From assembly GCF_009827495.1 (NCBI RefSeq), contig NZ_WTZA01000002.1, positions 186,001-250,000 on the forward strand: 64,000 nucleotides of DNA, read 5' to 3'. Shown piece by piece: positions 58,609 through 64,000 of the stretch. The position numbers and the translations under genes are program-made. Positions within the stretch are counted from its first letter, which is position 1; every line of letters begins with the position of its first letter. Source of the stretch: Tsuneonella aeria (GTDB lineage: Bacteria; Pseudomonadota; Alphaproteobacteria; Sphingomonadales; Sphingomonadaceae). The notes under the pieces are model-generated. The model was not told the DNA's origin. It ran no database searches and was given only the letters and a program-made list of their open reading frames with translations.

Positions 58609-60921
58609 ATGTTCGACACCAAGACTGTATCGATGGAGTGGGGCGGCAAGACCCTCACTCTGGAAACCGGGCGCATTGCCCGCCAGGCCGACGGGGCGGT
58701 TCTCGCCACCTACGGCGAAACCGTTGTGCTGTGCGCCGTCACCGCCGCGCGGACCGTGAAGGAAGGCCAGGATTTCTTCCCGCTGACCGTTCACTACCAG
58801 GAAAAGTTCTTCGCCGCCGGGCGCATTCCGGGCGGCTTCTTCAAGCGTGAGCGCGGCGCGACCGAGAAGGAAACGCTGACCAGCCGCCTGATCGACCGTC
58901 CCGTCCGCCCGTTGTTCCCCGAAGGGTTCTACAACGAGATCAACGTCATCGCCCAGGTGCTGAGCTATGACGGCGAGGTGGAGCCCGACGTGTTGGCGAT
59001 GATCGCCGCTTCGGCTGCTCTCACCATCTCGGGCGTTCCGTTCATGGGCCCGATCGGCGCAGCGCGTGTCGGCTATGTCGACGGCGAATACACGCTCAAC
59101 CCGCGCCAGGACGTGGCTGCGGCCGGTGCGCTCGACCTCGTCGTTGCCGCTACGCGCGACGCCGTGATGATGGTCGAATCCGAAGCCAAGGAGCTTTCGG
59201 AAGATGTCATGCTGGGCGCCGTCCTGTTCGCGCACGACGAGATCAAGAAGGTCGTGAACCTCATCGTCGAGCTGGCCGAACAGGCGGCCAAGGACGCCTG
59301 GCCGCTCGACAAGGTGGAAGACAAGTCCGGCACCCTCGAGGAACTGCGCGGGCTCATCGGCGAAGAACTCGCCGAAGCCTATCGCATCACGGACAAGGGC
59401 GAACGCCGCGACCGCATCGACGCCGCCCGTGCCAAGGCGCGCGAGCACTTCGAGAAGCTCGACCAGACGGACCCGGCCGAATACCTCGGCAAGCTCAAGC
59501 TGGTGAAGAAGCTGGAAAGCGACATCGTCCGCAAGGCGATATTGAAGGACGGCACCCGCATCGACGGCCGCCGCACCGACCAGGTCCGCCCGATCGAGAG
59601 CGAAGTCCACATCCTGCCCCGCGCCCATGGTTCGGCACTGTTCACCCGCGGTGAGACGCAGGCGATCTGCACGGCCACGCTGGGCACGAAGGATTCCGAA
59701 CAGATGATCGACGGGTTGGAGGGCCTCTCCTACTCCAACTTCATGCTGCACTATAACTTCCCGCCCTATTCGGTCGGCGAAGTAGGCCGCTTCGGGGCGC
59801 CCTCGCGCCGCGACACCGGCCACGGCAAGCTGGCATGGCGTGCGCTTCGCGCGGTTCTGCCGAGCAAGGAAGACTTCCCGTACACGATCCGCGTGGTGAG
59901 CGACATCACGGAGTCGAACGGCTCGTCCTCCATGGCGACGGTTTGCGGCGGCAGCCTGGCTCTGATGGACGCCGGCGTGCCGCTCAAGCGTCCTGTCAGC
60001 GGCATCGCGATGGGACTGATCTTGGAAGGCCAGGAGTTCACCGTGCTCAGCGATATCCTCGGCGACGAGGATCACCTGGGGGACATGGACTTCAAGGTCG
60101 CGGGCACGTCCGAAGGCATCACCACGATGCAGATGGACATCAAGGTCGCCGGGATTACCCGCGAGATCTTCGAAGCTGCCCTGCGCCAGGCCAAGGAAGG
60201 CCGTGCGCACATCCTGGGCGAAATGACCAAGGCTCTGGGCGAAGCCCGCACGGAACTGTCGGCGCACGCCCCGCGCATCGAATCGCTGCAGATCGACAAG
60301 TCGAAGATTCGCGAAGTGATCGGAACGGGCGGCAAGGTGATCCGCGAGATCGTTGCCGAAACCGGCGCGAAGGTCGATATCGACGACGAAGGCCTGATCA
60401 AGATTTCCTCGTCCGACCCCGCGCAGATCGAGGCCGCCAAGGCCTGGATCCTGGGGATCGTCGAGGAGGCGGAAGTCGGCAAGATCTACGACGGCAAGGT
60501 CGTCAACATCGTCGACTTCGGTGCGTTCGTGAACTTCATGGGCGGCAAGGACGGTCTCGTCCACGTCTCCGAAATGAAGAACGAACGGGTCGAGAAGCCC
60601 ACCGACGTCGTTTCCGAAGGCCAGGCCGTGAAGGTCAAGGTCCTCGAGATCGACCCGCGCGGCAAGGTTCGCCTGTCGATGCGCGTCGTCGATCAGGAAA
60701 CCGGTGAGGAGCTGGAGGATACCCGTCCCCCGCGCGAACCGCGCGGTGATCGCGGTGGCGACCGGCGTGGTCCGCGCGCCAGCGGCGATCGTGGGGGGCG
60801 CGGTGATCGCGGCCCGCGCGGCGACCGCAACGGCGGGGGCGACCGCGGCCCGCGTCGCGATCGCGACGGCGACGACCGGGGCGGCGACAGCCACATTCCG
60901 GCCTTCCTCAAGGACGACTGA
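58609..60921 (+). CDS. pnp: Polynucleotide phosphorylase
   Basis: 770-residue 3'-5' exoribonuclease. Two RNase PH domains (about 10-220 and 320-540) are joined by a helical domain. A KH domain (about 555-615: [23 protein letters not shown]) and an S1 domain (about 620-690: [33 protein letters not shown]) follow. The Arg/Gly/Asp-rich low-complexity tail (about 710-770) is an RNA-binding extension. It degrades RNA with phosphate and usually joins the RNA degradosome. Confidence 0.98.
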   Translation: MFDTKTVSMEWGGKTLTLETGRIARQADGAVLATYGETVVLCAVTAARTVKEGQDFFPLTVHYQEKFFAAGRIPGGFFKRERGATEKETLTSRLIDRPVRPLFPEGFYNEINVIAQVLSYDGEVEPDVLAMIAASAALTISGVPFMGPIGAARVGYVDGEYTLNPRQDVAAAGALDLVVAATRDAVMMVESEAKELSEDVMLGAVLFAHDEIKKVVNLIVELAEQAAKDAWPLDKVEDKSGTLEELRGLIGEELAEAYRITDKGERRDRIDAARAKAREHFEKLDQTDPAEYLGKLKLVKKLESDIVRKAILKDGTRIDGRRTDQVRPIESEVHILPRAHGSALFTRGETQAICTATLGTKDSEQMIDGLEGLSYSNFMLHYNFPPYSVGEVGRFGAPSRRDTGHGKLAWRALRAVLPSKEDFPYTIRVVSDITESNGSSSMATVCGGSLALMDAGVPLKRPVSGIAMGLILEGQEFTVLSDILGDEDHLGDMDFKVAGTSEGITTMQMDIKVAGITREIFEAALRQAKEGRAHILGEMTKALGEARTELSAHAPRIESLQIDKSKIREVIGTGGKVIREIVAETGAKVDIDDEGLIKISSSDPAQIEAAKAWILGIVEEAEVGKIYDGKVVNIVDFGAFVNFMGGKDGLVHVSEMKNERVEKPTDVVSEGQAVKVKVLEIDPRGKVRLSMRVVDQETGEELEDTRPPREPRGDRGGDRRGPRASGDRGGRGDRGPRGDRNGGGDRGPRRDRDGDDRGGDSHIPAFLKDD

Positions 60922-60948
60922 TCGCTACCACAGCGAGTGAACGAGAAA

Positions 60949-60981
60949 GGGCCGCGGGGAGAATTCCCGCGGCCCTTTTTT
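60949..60981 (+). terminator. Strong intrinsic terminator after pnp
   Basis: GGGCCGCGGG and CCCGCGGCCC form a perfect 10-bp stem with a 7-nt loop, followed by six T residues. It lies 28 bp after the pnp stop and marks the end of the translation/RNA operon. Confidence 0.92.
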
Positions 60982-61205
60982 CGTCCGCACACCGGCGAGT
61001 TCAATCGTGCGTATCTCTCGTGCGCCGAGCATCCGGGGAGCAGGTGCCATGGGACGCGTGACGTCAAGCGCGCACGCAGGGCCGGCAGATGCTCTGGTGG
61101 CTCGGTCGATTTCGCAGAGCAGCCCCATCCGTCTTGGGCGGGGGGCCGCTCGTTACCACGCTATCAAGGTGCGCGGACGATCAACCGCGCGTGCGTCGCT
61201 AAAGG

Positions 61206-61901
61206 TCAGCGAACCCGGGGACCGCCGAAGGGAAGGGGCGGAGGGGGGCGGCGCTGGCCGCGCGGCAACTGCGCTTGGTAGGCCCTGCCACAATGTTCTA
61301 CGCAATAGGGAAAGCCCGGATTCACCGCCTCGCCGCAGAAGTGGAAATCCGCCTCGCCCGGGTGGCCCATCGGCCACCGGCATAGCTTGTCGCTGAGGTC
61401 GAGCAGGCTGGTCTTGCCGGCAATCTCCGGACTCGGCTTGGCCGGCACCAGTCGGCGCGGCGGCGCTGGCGGGATCGGGGCCTGCTGGTCGCCTGGACCC
61501 TGGCGCAGGAAGCCGCCGGGACCGACCGACACGATGCGCTGGTGGCTGACCGGGTTGGGCATCGGTTGGCTGGGCGTGTCGCTGCGCCCTGCAGGCCGAT
61601 CGGCTTCGGCAGCCGGATCGGGCCGGGCGGCAGGCGCCGGGGGTGGCGCCGGCGTCGCAACCGGGGCGGGCTTGCGCGCGGCGGGCTTCGCCGGGGCCGC
61701 CGCGGCGGGCGCGTCCTTTGCCTCGGGCTTGTCATCGTTTGGCTTCACGGGCGATGGGCGTGCCCTCAGCCCCAGGCGGTGTGCCTTGCCGATCACCGCA
61801 TTGCGGCTGACCCCGCCAAGCTCGTCGGCGATCTGGCTGGCGGTCGATCCGCCTTCCCACATCTTCGTCAGGGTGGCGATACGTTCGTCGGTCCAGCTCA
61901 T
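61206..61901 (-). CDS. gcrA: GcrA-family cell-cycle regulator
   Basis: 231 residues from ATG 61901. The N-terminal helix-turn-helix reads MSWTDERIATLTKMWEGGST followed by ASQIADELGGVSRNAVIGKAHRLGL (to about residue 46). A long Pro/Ala-rich linker follows, then the conserved C-terminal RNA-polymerase-contact region with KLCRWPMGHPGEADFHFCGE and YCVEHCGRAYQ. GcrA binds methylated GANTC sites with sigma-70 and controls division genes in Alphaproteobacteria. The linker is longer than in Caulobacter GcrA. Confidence 0.95.
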   Translation of the reverse strand: MSWTDERIATLTKMWEGGSTASQIADELGGVSRNAVIGKAHRLGLRARPSPVKPNDDKPEAKDAPAAAAPAKPAARKPAPVATPAPPPAPAARPDPAAEADRPAGRSDTPSQPMPNPVSHQRIVSVGPGGFLRQGPGDQQAPIPPAPPRRLVPAKPSPEIAGKTSLLDLSDKLCRWPMGHPGEADFHFCGEAVNPGFPYCVEHCGRAYQAQLPRGQRRPPPPLPFGGPRVR

Positions 61902-61994
61902 CGGGTCGGTTCGTTCCTGTAATGCGGCATTCGGGAGGTGCCGCCGCCTTCGCTTCGCTTGCGCCGGGCAGTGCTTGGCACTAGTCGCGGCGCC

Positions 61995-62894
61995 ATGGCC
62001 AATCAAGTCCAGTCCCACCGTCCCGCGGACCAGGTCGGCCCGCGGCCCGCCGGCCAGCAGACGGGGACAACACCGACCTTCCGCCCGCGCGGGGAGCCAG
62101 TGATCCAGGGGATAAACCGGATCGGCGTGTGGAGCCTCTATATTAAGGAGGTCCGCCGGTTTCTCAAGGTGCAGACCCAGACGATCTGGGCCCCGGCGGT
62201 CACCACGCTGCTGTTTCTCGTGATCTTTTCAGTGGCGATGGGGCGAGGGGATCGGCTGATCCTAGGCGTGCCCTTCGCCACGTTCGTGGCGCCCGGGCTG
62301 ATCGTGATGGGGATGATGCAGAACGCGTTCGCCAACTCCAGCTTCAGCTTCCTGTCGGGCAAGATTCAGGGAACGATCATCGATCTCCTGATGCCACCCC
62401 TTTCGACTGGCGAACTGATGGCCGGCATCGTCGGCGCCGCCGTCACCCGCGCGGTGGCCGTGGGTCTCGTGGTCGGCGCTGCCATGATGCTCTTTCCCGG
62501 AGTCAGCCTGTCGATGGCGCACCCGTGGGCGGTTGTCTGGTTCGGCCTGATGGGCGCGGTGATGCTCGCCGTGCTCGGCCTCGTCACTTCGATCTGGGCG
62601 GAGAAGTTCGACCACGCAGCGGCCGTGACCAACTTCGTCGTGGCGCCGCTGAGCCTGCTGTCGGGCACGTTCTACGTGATCGACAACCTTGCGCCTGCTT
62701 TCCAGGCGATAAGCCGCGCAAATCCGTTCTTCTATGTGATCAGCGGCTTCCGCTTCGGCTTCCTGGGGCGGAGCGACATCGGCGATACCAACATGGCGGT
62801 CGTCCACAGCGCTCTGGGGCTCGGACTGTTCAACCTGGCCTTGCTGGTTGGCGCTTACTTGCTGCTGCGGTCAGGCTGGAAGCTGAAGAGCTAA
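61995..62894 (+). CDS. ABC-2 type transporter permease, no ATPase nearby
   Basis: 299-residue membrane protein of the ABC-2 export permease family (YadH/NodJ-like). A hydrophilic N-terminus of about 40 residues leads into KEVRRFLKVQTQTIWAPAVTTLLFLVIFSVAMG. Six hydrophobic helices follow, with the loop FSFLSGKIQGTIIDLLMPPLSTGELMAG and the end ISRANPFFYVISGFRFGFLG, both family signatures. No ATP-binding partner gene is adjacent. It is divergent from gcrA. Confidence 0.9.
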   Translation: MANQVQSHRPADQVGPRPAGQQTGTTPTFRPRGEPVIQGINRIGVWSLYIKEVRRFLKVQTQTIWAPAVTTLLFLVIFSVAMGRGDRLILGVPFATFVAPGLIVMGMMQNAFANSSFSFLSGKIQGTIIDLLMPPLSTGELMAGIVGAAVTRAVAVGLVVGAAMMLFPGVSLSMAHPWAVVWFGLMGAVMLAVLGLVTSIWAEKFDHAAAVTNFVVAPLSLLSGTFYVIDNLAPAFQAISRANPFFYVISGFRFGFLGRSDIGDTNMAVVHSALGLGLFNLALLVGAYLLLRSGWKLKS

Positions 62895-62903
62895 GACGCA
62901 AAC

Positions 62904-63284
62904 TCAGTGCGAAAGACCGCGCCGGAGGCGGTAGCGGCCCTCGGAGAAATCATCGAACAGTTCGCCCACTTGCGGGTGTTCCACCGGGCCGTTTTCAGCG
63001 TCGGACATCAGGTTCTGCTGGCTGACATAGGCGACGTAGGACGATTCGGAATTCTCGGCCAGCAGGTGATAGAACGGCTGCTCGCGCGACGGACGCACCG
63101 CGGCCGGAATGGATTCGTACCATTCCTCGCTATTGGCGAAGACCGGGTCGATATCGAACACGACGCCGCGAAAATCAAACAGCCGGTGCCGCACCACCTC
63201 GCCCACGGCGAAGCGGGCCGACGCGTGAAGCGGCGCCTCGATCGTGCGGCCGGCCTGGGGCGAAAAGAACTGCGAACGGTGCAT
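62904..63284 (-). CDS. hspQ: Heat shock protein HspQ (YccV-like)
   Basis: 126 residues from ATG 63284. The HspQ core (about 20-110) reads ARFAVGEVVRHRLFDFRGVVFDIDPVFANSEEWYE, then PFYHLLAENSESSYVAYVSQQNLM. In E. coli HspQ stimulates degradation of some proteins, acting as a Lon specificity enhancer. It is convergent with the ABC permease gene (9 bp gap). Confidence 0.92.
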   Translation of the reverse strand: MHRSQFFSPQAGRTIEAPLHASARFAVGEVVRHRLFDFRGVVFDIDPVFANSEEWYESIPAAVRPSREQPFYHLLAENSESSYVAYVSQQNLMSDAENGPVEHPQVGELFDDFSEGRYRLRRGLSH

Positions 63285-63464
63285 TGTGCCGCCGAATATA
63301 GGTTGGCCGCGAGGCGAGGCAAGGCAGCGACGCCGACAGTCCCCCATGCTGTCGCCGGCTCACGCATCGTCGCGCTTCAAGGGGACTTGGCAATGGCCGC
63401 CCGCTCGGCTAGGCGGCGCCCTCTTTCGACCCCGCCCGTTCGCGGGCTGCACGAATGACCTCGC

Positions 63465-63554
<90 letters not shown>

Positions 63555-63707
63555 ATTACCAATTCCCTATACTTCCCGGATTGTCTCTAAAAGCGGCGGA
63601 TTTCCGCCATTTTCTGGCTTGCTGTCATCTCAGTTGTTCTCTATATGTTTCACGACATCTCCCGCATGGTGTGGGGAAGAATGTGGGGAAAGGAGTGTGG
63701 CGGACGC
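63555..63707 (+). other. AT-richer junction between tRNA-Ser and the integrase
   Basis: No gene. GC content is visibly lower than the surrounding chromosome. It contains a small hairpin, GGCGG-ATTT-CCGCC (63595-63608), followed by ATTTT, a possible weak tRNA terminator. It also contains a direct repeat TGTGGGGAA (63670-63678 and 63682-63690), which could be integrase arm-type binding sites. The element's left attachment site is expected to be the 3' end of tRNA-Ser. Confidence 0.5.
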
Positions 63708-64000
63708 ATGGGAAGCCTAACCGCAATCAAGGTTAGAAACCTCAAGGATGCCGGACGCTATTCCGACGGCAGCGGGTTGATCCTTGTCCTCAACCAGTCG
63801 GGCAAGGCTAGCTGGATCGTGCGTGTGCAGAATGCCGGACGCCGAAGGGATATAGGAATCGGCTCCTATCCTGAAATTTCATTGGGCGAGGCGCGCGAGA
63901 CCGCTGCGGATGTGCGCCGACAGGCCAAGGCCGGGATCGACGTGATCGCCGAGCGCAAGAAGGAAAAGAACGTCATTCCCACCTTCCGCGGCGCCGCCGT
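63708..64000 (+). CDS. P4-type tyrosine recombinase/integrase (cut by window edge)
   Basis: Open frame running off the right edge. It starts MGSLTAIKVRNLKDAGRYSD and continues GSGLILVLNQSGKASWIVRV, which is the DUF4102 arm-DNA-binding domain of phage P4-like integrases; the segment RDIGIGSYPEISLGEARE is also typical. An alternative ATG lies nine codons upstream at 63681. The catalytic domain is beyond the window. Position right after tRNA-Ser(CGA) marks it as the first gene of an integrative element. Confidence 0.9.
   Translation, partial: MGSLTAIKVRNLKDAGRYSDGSGLILVLNQSGKASWIVRVQNAGRRRDIGIGSYPEISLGEARETAADVRRQAKAGIDVIAERKKEKNVIPTFRGAA

Noticed and set aside
58309..60894. 861-codon open frame antisense to pnp
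   Set aside because: Shadow of pnp caused by GC-biased codon use; composition is unlike a real protein and pnp is full length.

Overview
The window is about 64 kb of high-GC chromosome from an alphaproteobacterium, most likely a sphingomonad (Sphingomonadaceae/Erythrobacteraceae). The clues are GcrA and an RcdA-type (DUF1465) cell-cycle protein, an Entner-Doudoroff zwf-edd-eda cluster, a CrtZ-type carotenoid hydroxylase, a TonB receptor, short YdcH/DUF465 proteins, DUF1476 and dense operons joined by ATGA or GTGA overlaps. No rRNA, CRISPR array or insertion sequence was seen. Two tRNAs are present: Gly(TCC) and Ser(CGA).

Layout. 0-20 kb is housekeeping: a metallo-hydrolase cut by the left edge, rcdA, two DUF465 genes, ptsP (nitrogen PTS enzyme I), a RodZ-like protein, cpoB-tilS, an L,D-transpeptidase, a transglutaminase, a MaoC/CitE pair, YjbQ, a ROK fructokinase and zwf-edd-eda, then a Crp/Fnr regulator, a giant DUF2339 membrane protein and an atypical orphan response regulator. 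20-33.3 kb is an envelope region: a TonB receptor and a beta-helix lipoprotein on the minus strand, then on the plus strand a TPR protein and a reduced type IV secretion operon (transglycosylase-virB2-B3-B4-B6-B9-B10-B11). This operon has no virB5, virB7, virB8 or virD4. A textbook PHO box precedes it, and further PHO-like repeats lie in the divergent gap, so the block may belong to the phosphate-starvation regulon.

33-43 kb holds an MscS channel with two tiny overlapping upstream ORFs, tRNA-Gly, a NUDIX hydrolase, grxD-bolA, DUF1476, a quinone oxidoreductase, leuD-leuC with two small genes between them, and crtZ. 42.9-48.1 kb is an enlarged phage-shock (Psp) locus. PspF diverges from a sigma-54 promoter driving a 50-residue protein, pspA, pspB and pspC, then four more single-pass coiled-coil proteins (three of them carrying clearly the same C-terminal motif as PspB and PspC), a short hydrophobic protein, sufE and a DUF454 gene. 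48.8-60.9 kb is the translation/RNA operon rimP-nusA-ylxR-infB-(DUF1697)-rbfA, then tdk, an M50 protease, truB, rpsO and pnp, ending in a strong terminator. The right end has gcrA, an orphan ABC-2 permease, hspQ and tRNA-Ser(CGA), followed at once by an AT-richer stretch and a P4-type integrase cut by the edge: the start of an integrated element.

The most interesting items are the expanded Psp operon and the PHO-box-fronted minimal type IV secretion locus. All functional statements rest on reading the translated sequence and recalling family features; no database search was run.
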